From Vreelandella sp031769195 (lineage in GTDB: Bacteria > Pseudomonadota > Gammaproteobacteria > Pseudomonadales > Halomonadaceae), in NCBI RefSeq assembly GCF_031769195.1, contig NZ_JAVHNP010000006.1, positions 62,001 through 126,000 of the forward strand: 64,000 nt of DNA, read 5' to 3'. Positions 26,254 to 35,245 of this stretch are shown piece after piece. The notes beneath the pieces were generated by a model. The model was not told where the DNA came from. It saw nothing but the letters and a program-made list of their open reading frames with translations, and did no database searches. Position 1 is the stretch's first letter. Each line of letters opens with the position of its first letter. The translations under genes and the position numbers were made by a program.

Positions 26254-27618
26254 TTAAGTAGCGACCACAGGCAGTTCAATGACCACCTCTAAACCGCCAG
26301 ACTCTGCGCGCTGTAGGCGCATCTGGCCATGATAAAGTGTGACGAGGTCGGTGACGATGGCTAACCCCAAGCCACTGCCTGAACGCTGCTCATCCAGCCG
26401 TTTTCCCCGCTGAACCGCTGCTTGGCACTCTTGTGGCGTCATGCCCGGGCCGTCGTCGCTCACTACCAGCAGCAACAGCTCGTTTTGCGCCTGCAGGCGG
26501 ATATGCACATCGCTTTTTGCCCAGCGCAGAGCATTATCGAGCAAGTTACCGACCACTTCTTGCAGATCCTGACCATCCATATGCACCCGCACGCCGCTAT
26601 CGACGGTTTGGCGCAGGGTGATATGACGGCGCTGCGCTAGGCGGGCAAGGCCAGTGATCAAAGGGGCCAGGGTTTCCTGTAGCGCGACAGGGGCAAAGCG
26701 CACGCCTTCACCTGCGGCAGAGGCCCGGGCCAAATGATGGCGCACAGCACTATCAATCCGCGCCAGCTCCGCCTCCCAAATGGCTCGGTTATCACCTGGC
26801 AACTGTTTGGCTAACAGCCGCATCACGCTCATTGGCGTTTTCAGTGCATGAGCGAGATTCCCTGCCGTATGGCGTCCTCGTTCGATTAACCGCTGGTCCC
26901 GGGCAAGCACCGCGTTCATGGATTTCGCCAACATGGCCAACTCGTCAGGTAAACGGGTATCTAGCTGCTCTACTCGTCCTTGTTCGACATTCCGTAGATT
27001 AGCGTTCATCCGCCGCAGCGGTGCTAGCCCCCAGCGCACCTGCAACCCCAGGACGCCTAGCAGCAGCGCGCCCAGGCCAAGCAGGCCCAGCCACAGCATC
27101 TGCTGAAATGCTTGAATATCGTCGCGCAAATCATCATCCCGCGCGGCCACGCTTACGTGTAAGGGCGCTTCCAGCGGTGCGAGATAAATGTCCCGCTCTA
27201 CCACACGCATTTGCTGGCCGCGCGGTCCTGGCAGCGTGCGTGCGGTTAAGCGTTCGTTATCTAATACCGGTAAACGCTGGTCCCATAACGACCGCGACGT
27301 GATCGAGTGGTTCGCACCATCGGTGATTTGCCAGTACCAGCCGGAATAGACGTGATCAAAACGTGGATCCCCCAGGGCGCGCTCGTAGTTGAGCTGCTCG
27401 GTCAGCGGGTCGTAGGTGACCCCGGCAATGATCACATTGAGTGTCGCTTCCAGCCGCTCATCGAAGGCATTTACCGCAGAAGTGCGGTAGTGATGCGCCA
27501 ACAGCCATCCGGCCACGGGCAGTGCCAGCAGCACCATCAGCAGCACCGCCAATAATAGGCGCAAATTAATCGAGCGGCTGGCCCAGCGCTGGCTCCAGGA
27601 GACAACATCAGCGCTCAT
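26254..27618 (-). CDS. PhoQ-like sensor histidine kinase
   Basis: A 454-aa inner-membrane kinase. Two membrane helices (LLLAVLLMVLLALPVAGWLLA and LLGLGALLLGVLGLQV) flank a periplasmic sensor of about 130 residues. A HAMP region follows, then the phosphoacceptor NLAHALKTPMSVM, the N-box NLLDNALRWA, and G-boxes DDGPGM and GSGLGLAIV. The AHALKTP pattern is that of the PhoQ branch. Its ATG overlaps the response-regulator stop (ATGA). Likely signals are divalent cations, acid or peptides, by analogy only. Confidence 0.9.
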   Translation of the reverse strand: MSADVVSWSQRWASRSINLRLLLAVLLMVLLALPVAGWLLAHHYRTSAVNAFDERLEATLNVIIAGVTYDPLTEQLNYERALGDPRFDHVYSGWYWQITDGANHSITSRSLWDQRLPVLDNERLTARTLPGPRGQQMRVVERDIYLAPLEAPLHVSVAARDDDLRDDIQAFQQMLWLGLLGLGALLLGVLGLQVRWGLAPLRRMNANLRNVEQGRVEQLDTRLPDELAMLAKSMNAVLARDQRLIERGRHTAGNLAHALKTPMSVMRLLAKQLPGDNRAIWEAELARIDSAVRHHLARASAAGEGVRFAPVALQETLAPLITGLARLAQRRHITLRQTVDSGVRVHMDGQDLQEVVGNLLDNALRWAKSDVHIRLQAQNELLLLVVSDDGPGMTPQECQAAVQRGKRLDEQRSGSGLGLAIVTDLVTLYHGQMRLQRAESGGLEVVIELPVVAT

Positions 27619-28292
27619 GGGTCACTAGGCTCTTCAGCTAACAAGCGGTAGCCCTGGCCGCGTAGCGTGGCAATGCGCCAAGCGCCCAGCTTGCGGCGCA
27701 ACCGGCTCACCTGAACATCAATGACGTTAGAATCGGGTTCGTGGTCGCGATCGTAAACATGCTCGGAAAGCTCGCTGCGACTGACCACTCGGGGGGCCGC
27801 ATGCATCAAGTAGCTTAATAGCCGGGTTTCCTGGGCGGTTAAACTCACTGGCCGCCCCACCAGAGTGACATGCTGGGTGTGGGTATCCAGGCTAAGCTCA
27901 CCTACTTTCAGCACCGGATGTGCGTGGCCGTGGGTGCGACGCACTAGCGCCCGCAGGCGAAATAGCACCTCAGCAGGCTCAAACGGCTTGGTGACGTAAT
28001 CGTCGGCACCGGCGGTAAACCCAGCGGCTTTATCCGCCCAGCGTTCACGGGCGGTTAAGATCAATACGGGCAGATCAATGCCATCCTCACGCCAGGAAGA
28101 GAGCCAGCGGGTGCCGTCACCATCGGGCAGGCCAATGTCCAAAATGACCGTGTCATAGGCCTCCGTGCGCACTAAAAAGTCTGCTTCCTGGCCATTCTCT
28201 GCCAGCTCGACAATCCAATCGCCATCTTGCAGCGCTTGGCTCAGCTCACGGGCAAGCGCCTGGTCATCCTCTACCAGTAAACACTTCATCAA
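27615..28292 (-). CDS. PhoP/OmpR-family response regulator
   Basis: A 225-aa transcription factor. The receiver domain has the acidic pair EDD near residue 9, phospho-acceptor Asp in VILDIGLPDGDG near residue 52, Thr in ILTARER and Lys in YVTKPF. The C-terminal winged helix shows the OmpR family pattern (LTAQETRLLSYL, SNVIDVQVSRLRRKL, ATLRGQGYRL). It lies 51 bp after the PepSY gene and overlaps the kinase gene. It probably controls the flanking PepSY genes, as in similar loci. Confidence 0.92.
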   Translation of the reverse strand: MMKCLLVEDDQALARELSQALQDGDWIVELAENGQEADFLVRTEAYDTVILDIGLPDGDGTRWLSSWREDGIDLPVLILTARERWADKAAGFTAGADDYVTKPFEPAEVLFRLRALVRRTHGHAHPVLKVGELSLDTHTQHVTLVGRPVSLTAQETRLLSYLMHAAPRVVSRSELSEHVYDRDHEPDSNVIDVQVSRLRRKLGAWRIATLRGQGYRLLAEEPSDP

Positions 28293-28343
28293 AAAACCCT
28301 TATGAATACACCTAATGGAGACGGGAAACCGCAGATAAACGTC

Positions 28344-28709
28344 TTAACGCTGCATGTCGCGAATGCGCACGCCCTCTATTTGCATGAGTTGACCGCTATG
28401 GCCGTCGAATTCAAACTCCACCACCTGCCCTTGGGGGCCCAGCAGCTTAATTTCATACTCTACCAAGCCACCGTCACGATCAATTTCAACTTCCAGCACA
28501 TCACCAATGTAGTGGGCCTCCAGCCAGTCCAGAATAGTATCCAGGGGCACCACATCGCCTCGCCGCACCTCGCTGTGCAGAGGCTCCCAGTGCTGGTCGC
28601 CGGTCGCGCTACCCATCAATGTAAGCACCAGCACAAGCACCAGCCCGCCCTTATAGGGGAGCCGTTGCCAAGGGCGCTGTTGGATAGGGAGAAGAGAGGT
28701 ATTTTTCAT
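28344..28709 (-). CDS. PepSY domain protein, first gene of the two-component operon
   Basis: A 121-aa secreted protein from the ATG at 28709; the open frame continues upstream, but that part is not protein-like and runs into the promoter. The signal peptide is KGGLVLVLVLTLMGSATG. A PepSY domain follows (VVPLDTILDWLEAHYIGDVLEVEIDRDGGLVEYEIKLLG in two blocks). PepSY proteins often accompany two-component systems, perhaps as periplasmic modulators of the kinase. It is divergent from a second PepSY gene. Confidence 0.82.
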   Translation of the reverse strand: MKNTSLLPIQQRPWQRLPYKGGLVLVLVLTLMGSATGDQHWEPLHSEVRRGDVVPLDTILDWLEAHYIGDVLEVEIDRDGGLVEYEIKLLGPQGQVVEFEFDGHSGQLMQIEGVRIRDMQR

Positions 28710-28751
28710 AGCACTAGGATGCCAAAGGCAACATGAACGGTAGATGAACAG

Positions 28752-28823
28752 CTTTGTCAGGTTTAGGAAAGAACCGGGATGATATAAATATTCTGTCGCA
28801 TTCGCTGACTGACCTTTGTCAGG
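28752..28823. promoter_or_regulatory. Repeated CTTTGTCAGG sites between divergent PepSY genes
   Basis: The decamer CTTTGTCAGG occurs twice in direct orientation (28752-28761 and 28814-28823). The second overlaps an inverted repeat CTGAC-CTTT-GTCAG. Between them is AT-rich DNA (GATATAAATATT, 28781-28792), a likely -10 region. They may be binding sites of the adjacent response regulator. Confidence 0.45.
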
Positions 28824-28866
28824 CATCATCCGGCAATGCATTCACTAAGCAAAGAAGGAATTTGAT

Positions 28867-29343
28867 ATGAACGCTATGAAAAAAATGCTGCTGATCCCGA
28901 CCTCTGCCCTTCTGCTCGCCGCTGCTGCCGGTACCGCTCAAGCAGATACCCAGCCGATGGATCGGATTGATGACATTCTGACCTATGCTGCCGACTACGG
29001 GTTCACTCAGCTTGAAGAGATCAATGTGGATGACCGTGGCCGTGTCGAAGTAGAAGGCTGGTTAGACGATGAGTGGTACGCCGACGTGGACTTCTCCATC
29101 GATAATGGCGACACCCTGCAAGAAGAGCGCAAGCGCTTAATTACCGGTGCCTGGGGCATGAGTGAAGAGGACGTTCGCCAAGCACTCAATGCCGCGAGCC
29201 AAGAAGGTATGACCGAATTCGAAAGCATCGATATCGACAAAAGCGGCATTATTGATATTGAAGGCCGTGAGCAAAATGGTCGCGAGCTGGAACTAAGCCT
29301 GCGTCAGGGTTCTTTTGAAGTTACCCAAATTGATCGCGACTAA
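28867..29343 (+). CDS. Secreted PepSY-like protein, acidic
   Basis: A 158-aa protein with a clear signal peptide (KKMLLIPTSALLLAAAAG, cut after AQA). Two PepSY-like repeats follow: RIDDILTYAADYGFTQLEEI plus DDRGRVEVEGWL, and DVRQALNAASQEGMTEFESI plus DKSGIIDIEGRE. The mature part is strongly acidic, as in halophile periplasmic proteins. An AAGGAA ribosome site precedes the ATG. It diverges from the PepSY/response-regulator/kinase operon and is probably its target. Confidence 0.85.
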   Translation: MNAMKKMLLIPTSALLLAAAAGTAQADTQPMDRIDDILTYAADYGFTQLEEINVDDRGRVEVEGWLDDEWYADVDFSIDNGDTLQEERKRLITGAWGMSEEDVRQALNAASQEGMTEFESIDIDKSGIIDIEGREQNGRELELSLRQGSFEVTQIDRD

Positions 29344-29400
29344 GCGCATCAGCGACGCGCGTGTCTCGTAGCGCAGACGGCCATACCTAAGTCATTGCGC

Positions 29401-29447
29401 TAAGAGCATAAGCGGCGGGCCTTCGGGCCCGCCGCTTAAGTGTCTTA
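29401..29447. terminator. Large hairpin between convergent PepSY and glutamate dehydrogenase genes
   Basis: A perfect 13-bp stem, TAAGCGGCGGGCC with GGCCCGCCGCTTA, and a TTCG tetraloop, extended by outer TAAGA with TCTTA. T-runs are lacking, but position and strength suit a bidirectional terminator. Confidence 0.7.
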
Positions 29448-29458
29448 ACGCCCGATGC

Positions 29459-30808
29459 TTAACGGCAATCTTGGCAGTTGCCACGGGCCATAATGGCCTC
29501 TGCGATACGCTCAATGCCTTGTCGATAGGCTGCCTGTCGATAGGTAACGCGCTCTTCCTCTGCCCTTACCAACACCCGTTTGGCTTCATCGCTGAGCCGA
29601 CGATCCAGGCGCTGATTGACCTCCTCTTCCTGCCACTTCTCGCCTGCGCGGTTTTGCAGCCATTCAAAGTAACTCACAATCACGCCCCCCGTATTTGCCA
29701 GTACATCAGGCAGCACGGGTACGCCTCGTTTTTCCAGTGCGTCATCCGCATCACTGGTGAGCGGCCCGTTGGCAATTTCAAGCACGGCCCCCGCGTTTAC
29801 ACTATCCACGTTATCGCGGTGCAACTGGTTTTCCAGCGCGGCCAGCACTAGCACATCGACATCTAACGCGAGCAAATCATCACCGGAGAGCGCCTTACCT
29901 TGCTGACTTTTAGCCAGTTTGCCCTGCTGGGTTTTATCTTTTTTAGCAGCGTCTACGTCTATGCCATCCGCGCTATAGATGGCACCGCTGGAATCGGAGA
30001 TCGCTACGACTCGATAGCCGCGCTGGCTTGCTAGTCGCGCAAAGTGGTAAGCCGCATTACCAAACCCTTGCACCGCCAGCGTGGTCTCTTTGGGCTTGCG
30101 CTCTTCGCGCTCGGCCCATAAATCCAACACGGTCAGTGCGCCACGACCGGTCGCTTCTACACGTCCGGGTGAGCCGCCAAGCGACAACGGTTTCCCGGTA
30201 ATGGCAGCCGGTGCCTGGGCGCGCAGAATATGCTCATACTCATCTATCATCCAGCCCATCACAGTGGCATCGGTATTTACATCCGGAGCGGGAATATCTC
30301 GATCAGGCCCCATGATGTCGGCAATGGCGCGAATATAGCCTCGCGCCAAGCGCTCACGCTCCAACGACGAGAGCGCCTTAGCATCCACCTGCACGCCGCC
30401 TTTGCCACCCCCATAGGGCAAACCCACTACGGCGCATTTCACCGCCATCCAAAAGCTTAAGGTGGTCACTTCGTGCTGGTTTACATCGGGATGAAAGCGC
30501 ACACCGCCCTTGGCCGGCCCTAAGCTAGTGTCATACTGCACCCGCCATGCAGGAAATGCCTTCAGGCTGCCATCGTCCATGCGTACCGGCACACTCACCT
30601 GTAGCGAGAGGCTGGGCTGCATCAATCGCGCCTGGGCATCGGGGTGAATATCCAGGGCTTTAAACACCGCTTCCAGCCGCGAGCGAGCATCCTCGAACAG
30701 CGCGGCGCCGGTCTCGGGTGTTAGCTGCTGCGGCGCATTGGTAGCGGACGTTTTAGCCGATGACTTCTTCGCTTGAGAGTTTTTCTTTTTCGACTTAGTA
30801 CTGCCCAT
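29459..30808 (-). CDS. Glu/Leu/Phe/Val dehydrogenase (glutamate dehydrogenase type)
   Basis: A 449-aa amino-acid dehydrogenase catalysing reversible oxidative deamination, most likely of glutamate. The dimerisation domain shows GPAKGGVRFHPDVN, VGLPYGGGKGGVQVD (catalytic Lys) and DIPAPDVNTD. The Rossmann domain has TLAVQGFGNAAYHFARLA. The C-terminus ends NCQDCR. Unusual is the first 28 residues, a Lys/Ser/Ala-rich tail (GSTKSKKKNSQAKKSSAK) before the normal start of the fold. Glutamate supply matters for osmoadaptation and for ProB nearby. NAD or NADP preference is not settled. Confidence 0.92.
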   Translation of the reverse strand: MGSTKSKKKNSQAKKSSAKTSATNAPQQLTPETGAALFEDARSRLEAVFKALDIHPDAQARLMQPSLSLQVSVPVRMDDGSLKAFPAWRVQYDTSLGPAKGGVRFHPDVNQHEVTTLSFWMAVKCAVVGLPYGGGKGGVQVDAKALSSLERERLARGYIRAIADIMGPDRDIPAPDVNTDATVMGWMIDEYEHILRAQAPAAITGKPLSLGGSPGRVEATGRGALTVLDLWAEREERKPKETTLAVQGFGNAAYHFARLASQRGYRVVAISDSSGAIYSADGIDVDAAKKDKTQQGKLAKSQQGKALSGDDLLALDVDVLVLAALENQLHRDNVDSVNAGAVLEIANGPLTSDADDALEKRGVPVLPDVLANTGGVIVSYFEWLQNRAGEKWQEEEVNQRLDRRLSDEAKRVLVRAEEERVTYRQAAYRQGIERIAEAIMARGNCQDCR

Positions 30809-30921
30809 GCAACACTCCTTTGCTCAGTAGGGGATTTTATTGGCATCGCGGGGTATTGTGTTTAGCGTAGCAGCCAGCGGCTCACTCAGTCGCCTGTCGA
30901 AGCAATGGATAGGAGAGATGT

Positions 30922-31938
30922 TTGACGACCTCTGCCGAAGGTGTCAGTGACGAACTTCATCACGCCGTGCTGCGCGATATGGCGTGGCTATTAGCAACGC
31001 CAGACCTAGTTCGCTTAGGCGACTACCCAGGCCGCCCCAGCAATGCCCTGCTGGGTCTTGATAGCGGTCAGCAGGCGTGGTTTAAAACACTAGCGCCCAA
31101 AGTCGCCGCACTTGATGGGCAGCTCGCCACGCGTATGGGCCACTACCACGAGCGGCTGTGGCAGCTGTTACTGGATAACGCCCCTCATACCCGCCTGCTG
31201 GCCAATAACCTACGCATTACCCAGCGCCGCATAACGCTGGGTGAATTAGACATGCTCTATCGCACGCGGACCAACCCTGCGCCGGTGCATTTGGAAGTAG
31301 CGATTAAATTTTATCTTGGCCTTCCCGACGGCCCAGACGAGGCGAACAGTCAAAGCCGCTGGATTGGCCCTGGCGGTTTGGATAGTTTGGCGTTGAAATG
31401 CAGCCATCTACTCCATCACCAGCTGCCGCTCTCCCGCACGCCGGGAGCGCAGGCCAGTATCGCTCATTGGCTAGCGCCAAGGGATGTCGGTGAAACGGCG
31501 GCACTAAGCGACCCACTGACCCAGCAGCTCGCCATGCCCGGCGTGCTGTTTTATCCATGGCAGGCCAACTTGCCGCCGCCCACCGGAGCAACGGCCGAGC
31601 ATCGTCGTGGGTTATGGTGTCATCAACTCGCTTGGCCCAGCGTGGCCGAACGCTACAGTGCGGCGCTACAGGTTGTTTGGCTAGCAAAGCCCCATTGGTT
31701 AGCGCCACCACTACTTGATGCGTTTAGCCACGCCGATGGGCAGATGGTGAAGGTGATGGAACAGGTCAACCGCTTCGGGCCGCAGCAAGTGATGCTGTAC
31801 GACCCAAAGGGAGAAGAGAAACACCGGGAAGAGAACGGCCAGGAAGAGAAAGGCCAGGAGAGACAGCTAACGCGGCTGATGGTGGTACCCGACGACTGGC
31901 CGCGTCAGGTACCACTGCCGCCTAAACGGCGTGGTTAA
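30922..31938 (+). CDS. DUF1853 family protein
   Basis: A 338-aa cytosolic protein. Family blocks are LRDMAWLLATPDLV, LGLYFE-type motif variants such as HLEVAIKFYLGLPDG, and RWIGPGGLDSLALKCSHLLHHQL. The E and K of EVAIKF look like a PD-(D/E)XK-style centre, but no activity is known. The start is TTG at 30922, fixed by AGGAGA five bases upstream; the ATG four bases earlier is out of frame and stops. The C-terminal tail (about 295-320) is a Glu/Lys/Gly repeat region. It is divergent from glutamate dehydrogenase. Confidence 0.8.
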   Translation: MTTSAEGVSDELHHAVLRDMAWLLATPDLVRLGDYPGRPSNALLGLDSGQQAWFKTLAPKVAALDGQLATRMGHYHERLWQLLLDNAPHTRLLANNLRITQRRITLGELDMLYRTRTNPAPVHLEVAIKFYLGLPDGPDEANSQSRWIGPGGLDSLALKCSHLLHHQLPLSRTPGAQASIAHWLAPRDVGETAALSDPLTQQLAMPGVLFYPWQANLPPPTGATAEHRRGLWCHQLAWPSVAERYSAALQVVWLAKPHWLAPPLLDAFSHADGQMVKVMEQVNRFGPQQVMLYDPKGEEKHREENGQEEKGQERQLTRLMVVPDDWPRQVPLPPKRRG

Positions 31939-31946
31939 CCCGCCGA

Positions 31947-33107
31947 TTACACCACGACTAAATTATCGCGGTGAATCAGCTCGTGGGCTTCCACGTAGCC
32001 AAGGATAGCTTCGATTTGATGGCTCGGCTGGCCTGCTAACAAGCGCGCTTCGTCGGCACCGTAGTTCACCAAGCCTTTCGCGACACGGGTACCCTGCTCA
32101 TCAACACACAGCACCATATCGCCACGCTTAAAGCTGCCCTGCACGTCGCGCACGCCCACCGCCAGCAGGCTAGAGCCTTTGCCGCGCAGCACGTTCACCG
32201 CGCCCGCATCCAGCACCAGCGTACCGCGTACCTGGAGCTGGCCCGCCAGCCAGCGCTTGCGTGCTGCCATCGGTGCTTGGTCAGGGCGCAGCAGCGTGCC
32301 GAGTGCTTCTCCCATCATTACGCGGGTAATCACGTCCGGCTGACGGCCGCTGGCAATCACGGTGACCGCCCCCGAGCGTGCTGCAAGCTGGGCGGCACGC
32401 ACCTTCGTGCTCATACCGCCCCGGCCCAGCGCCCCACCACTCCCGGCGACTGCCGCTAAACGCGGGTCGTCGGCCCGGCCTTCAGCGATCAGTGTGGCCG
32501 CCGGGTTATGGCGCGGGTCGGCATCGAACAAGCCTTCCTGATCGGTTAGCAGTAGCAGCGCATCAGCTTCAAGCAGATTCGCCACCAGCGCACCGAGGGT
32601 ATCGTTATCCCCAAAGCGAATCTCGTCGGTGACGACGGTATCGTTTTCGTTGATCACCGGCACCACGCGCATTTCCACCAGCGTGCGCAGTGCCGAGAGC
32701 GCATTCAGGTAGCGCTTGCGGTTGGAAAGGTCGTCGTGGGTGAGCAGAATCTGCGCGGTGAGCATGCCATGGCGAGCAAAGTGCTGCTCATAGCACTGGG
32801 TTAACCCGTTCTGCCCCACCGCAGCGGCGGCCTGCAGCTCATGAACCGCGCTAGGGCGCGCCTGCCAGCCCAAGCGCACCATGCCCGCCGCCACCGCACC
32901 GGAGGAGACCAACACCACTTCTTTACCCTGCTGGTGAAGTGTGGCGATTTGATCCACCCAGCCGCCAATCGCCGCTTCATCCAGCCCACGGCCATCGTTG
33001 GTGAGCAGCGCGCTGCCAATTTTGACGACCACCCGGCGGGCGCTACTCAGCGCCTCTCGGCCCGGCAACTGCTCGTTGCTTTCCACGTCACGACTCTCCC
33101 AAGCCAT
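31947..33107 (-). CDS. proB: Glutamate 5-kinase
   Basis: First enzyme of proline synthesis: ATP + glutamate gives gamma-glutamyl phosphate. The 386-aa chain has an amino-acid-kinase domain (VVVKIGSALLTNDG, LVSSGAVAAGM, PVINENDTVV, FGDNDTLGALVA, GGMSTKVRAA) and a C-terminal PUA domain (GTLVLDAGAVNVLRGKGSS, then LVNYGADEARLLAG). About 17 extra residues precede the usual start. It lies 39 bp after obgE on the same strand, the classic order. It is usually inhibited by proline and so is an osmoprotectant control point. Confidence 0.96.
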   Translation of the reverse strand: MAWESRDVESNEQLPGREALSSARRVVVKIGSALLTNDGRGLDEAAIGGWVDQIATLHQQGKEVVLVSSGAVAAGMVRLGWQARPSAVHELQAAAAVGQNGLTQCYEQHFARHGMLTAQILLTHDDLSNRKRYLNALSALRTLVEMRVVPVINENDTVVTDEIRFGDNDTLGALVANLLEADALLLLTDQEGLFDADPRHNPAATLIAEGRADDPRLAAVAGSGGALGRGGMSTKVRAAQLAARSGAVTVIASGRQPDVITRVMMGEALGTLLRPDQAPMAARKRWLAGQLQVRGTLVLDAGAVNVLRGKGSSLLAVGVRDVQGSFKRGDMVLCVDEQGTRVAKGLVNYGADEARLLAGQPSHQIEAILGYVEAHELIHRDNLVVV

Positions 33108-33146
33108 CCCGCTTACGCGATTAATCTTACCGATGCCACACCCGCT

Positions 33147-34337
33147 TTACGGAGCGTATTCCACTTCGACATCAAAATCGTCGTCATCGAAATCATCATC
33201 GTCCTCTTCGTCATCGCGCTTACGGCGACGACCAAGGCGGGCTTCGGTACGGGCGACCGACTCCTCTTCCATGCGACGGCGCATCTCCTGCTCGCGGGCA
33301 TGGGCCTCTTCATCTTCATTCTCAAGACGCTGCTGCTCGGTGAGCCAGCGGTAAGCCGCCTGCACGAGCTTATCGGTGCCTTCGCTGCTGATGGCCGAAA
33401 TACGGAAGACAGGGCCTTCCCAGTTCAGCGCATCGATGATCGCCTGGGCGCGCGCTTCACGCTCCTCTTCCGGCAGCAGGTCAAACTTGTTCAGCACCAG
33501 CCAGCGAGGCCGCTCGGAAAGCGCCGGAGAGAACTGGCCCAGCTCATGAATAATGGCCTGGGCCGCTTCGACCGGGTCAGACTCGTCAAACGGCGCCACA
33601 TCGACCACGTGGAACAGCAGCCGCGTACGGGTCAGGTGCTTCAAGAAACGCAGTCCCAGGCCCGCGCCATCTGAGGCACCTTCGATCAGCCCCGGCACGT
33701 CGGCCATCACGAAGTGCTCGTGCATCCCCAGCTTCACCACGCCCAGGTTAGGCACCAGCGTAGTGAACGGATAGTTCGCTACTTTCGGCTTGGCCGCAGA
33801 GACCGAACGAATCAGCGTCGACTTACCGGCGTTGGGCATGCCCAGCAGGCCCACATCCGCCATCACTTTCATTTCTAGGCGAAGGTTACGACGGTCGCCT
33901 TCAGTACCCGGCGTGGTGCGCCGCGGAGCACGGTTGGTGGAGGATTTAAAGTGAATGTTCCCCAACCCCCGGCGGCCACCCTCGGCCACTAGCACGACCT
34001 GACCGATTTCCGTCACGTCGGCAATCACCTCAAGGGTGTCTTCATCAATCACCGTGGTGCCTACCGGCACTTTTACATGCAGGTCTTCACCGGCTTTACC
34101 GCTCATTTGGCGGCCCATGCCGCCTTGCCCATTTTCAGCTTTATAGAAACGCTGAAATTTGAAATCAATCAAGGTGTTGAGTGAATCGTCACCAATCAGG
34201 TAAACGCTGCCACCATGGCCGCCATCGCCACCATCAGGGCCACCCTTGGGCACATATTTCTCGCGGCGAAAGCTCAGACAGCCATTGCCGCCTTTACCTG
34301 CCTCAACAATAATCGAGGCTTCATCGACGAACTGCAT
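33147..34337 (-). CDS. obgE: GTPase ObgE/CgtA
   Basis: Essential GTPase acting in 50S ribosome assembly and stress control. The 396-aa chain has the glycine-rich Obg fold (SIIVEAGKGGNGCLSFRREK, GGDGGHGGSVYL) to about residue 158, and a G domain with G1 GMPNAGKST, G3 DVPGLIEGA, G4 LNKFD and G5 SAISSEG. The C-terminal tail (about 340-396) is highly charged and ends in a long Asp/Glu run, typical of Obg and here very acidic. It follows rpmA after a terminator. Confidence 0.97.
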   Translation of the reverse strand: MQFVDEASIIVEAGKGGNGCLSFRREKYVPKGGPDGGDGGHGGSVYLIGDDSLNTLIDFKFQRFYKAENGQGGMGRQMSGKAGEDLHVKVPVGTTVIDEDTLEVIADVTEIGQVVLVAEGGRRGLGNIHFKSSTNRAPRRTTPGTEGDRRNLRLEMKVMADVGLLGMPNAGKSTLIRSVSAAKPKVANYPFTTLVPNLGVVKLGMHEHFVMADVPGLIEGASDGAGLGLRFLKHLTRTRLLFHVVDVAPFDESDPVEAAQAIIHELGQFSPALSERPRWLVLNKFDLLPEEEREARAQAIIDALNWEGPVFRISAISSEGTDKLVQAAYRWLTEQQRLENEDEEAHAREQEMRRRMEEESVARTEARLGRRRKRDDEEDDDDFDDDDFDVEVEYAP

Positions 34338-34416
34338 TGGATTCTCCCGGCCGCTTCCGCCGCCCTTACTGCACTATCCCCACCCGCATGTGGCGGGCAA
34401 AAGGGATCGAAAAGAC

Positions 34417-34444
34417 AAAAAAGCCCCGCCATGGCGGGGCTTTT
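34417..34444 (-). terminator. Intrinsic terminator of rplU-rpmA
   Basis: On the minus strand, a GCCCCGC/GCGGGGC stem bounded by A and T runs, with a T6 tract after it. It lies between rpmA and obgE, so obgE expression needs read-through or its own promoter. Confidence 0.85.
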
Positions 34445-34507
34445 CTTTCGTCATCTTTGCACTGCATAAGTCACACAAACCAACTTACACACAGCAACCG
34501 AGGTTGC

Positions 34508-34765
34508 TTAGGCAGAAACGATGCTGACGAATTTACGGTTGTTCGGACCTTTGGTCTCGAACTTCACGAAGCCGTCGTTCAGAGCGAACAGCGTGTGATC
34601 ACGGCCCAGGCCAACGCCAGTGCCTGCGTGGAAGCGAGTGCCACGCTGACGAACGATGATGTTACCTGCGGTTGCCGCTTGGCCACCGAACAGTTTCACA
34701 CCAAGGCGTTTGGATTCGGAATCGCGACCGTTACGCGTGGAGCCGGCTGCCTTTTTATGTGCCAT
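34508..34765 (-). CDS. rpmA: 50S ribosomal protein L27
   Basis: An 85-aa protein of the large subunit whose N-terminus reaches the peptidyl-transferase centre. The start MAHKKAAGSTRNGRDSESKR and the blocks GNIIVRQRGTRFH and GVGLGRDHTLFAL are diagnostic. An AGGAGG-like ribosome site precedes it. It lies 30 bp after rplU in the usual operon. Confidence 0.98.
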   Translation of the reverse strand: MAHKKAAGSTRNGRDSESKRLGVKLFGGQAATAGNIIVRQRGTRFHAGTGVGLGRDHTLFALNDGFVKFETKGPNNRKFVSIVSA

Positions 34766-34795
34766 TGCAAAATCCTCCTAAAGGGAATTGGCTGC

Positions 34796-35107
34796 TTACG
34801 CAGAAATTCCGGTAATTTTGACTTCAGTGAACCACTGACGGTGGCCCTGACGCTTCATGTGGTGCTTCCGGCGACGGAATTTGATGATCGTTACTTTATC
34901 GCCACGGCCGTGGGAAACGATTTCAGCGGAAACTTTGGCACCGCTAATGAAAGGTGCGCCAATGTTTACGTCGTCGCCGTCTGCAACCAGCAGCACTTCA
35001 TCAAACTCAATCGTTTCGCCGGTAGCGACTTCGATTTTCTCGAGCTTGAGGGTCTGACCTTCTTGAACGCGGTACTGTTTGCCACCGCTTTTGATAACTG
35101 CGTACAT
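34796..35107 (-). CDS. rplU: 50S ribosomal protein L21
   Basis: A 103-aa 23S rRNA-binding protein. The start MYAVIKSGGKQYRVQEGQ and the C-terminal block FRRRKHHMKRQGHRQW are diagnostic. First gene of the rplU-rpmA operon, with a strong promoter and a 5' UTR of about 130 nt. Confidence 0.98.
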   Translation of the reverse strand: MYAVIKSGGKQYRVQEGQTLKLEKIEVATGETIEFDEVLLVADGDDVNIGAPFISGAKVSAEIVSHGRGDKVTIIKFRRRKHHMKRQGHRQWFTEVKITGISA

Positions 35108-35135
35108 GTCGCTCTCCGGACTTGTCGTTAATGCC

Positions 35136-35154
35136 GGTTACGCCCCGCGTAACC
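35136..35154 (-). other. 5'-UTR hairpin of rplU mRNA
   Basis: GGTTACG and CGTAACC pair over 7 bp with a 5-nt loop, about 30 bases before the rplU start. It could be part of a ribosomal-protein leader, but no known leader family was recognised. Confidence 0.4.
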
Positions 35155-35245
35155 AACGCTCATCGCCTTCCGCTCTTATCGACCTGCTGCGAGTGGCGCC
35201 TCTTTCGGCAGCCATCTGACAGGGAGCATGATGAGTGGGTCGCGG

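Noticed and set aside
32841..33674. 277-aa plus-strand frame
   Set aside because: It lies opposite proB and obgE, both certain, and has no family resemblance. GC-rich codon bias makes long antisense frames.
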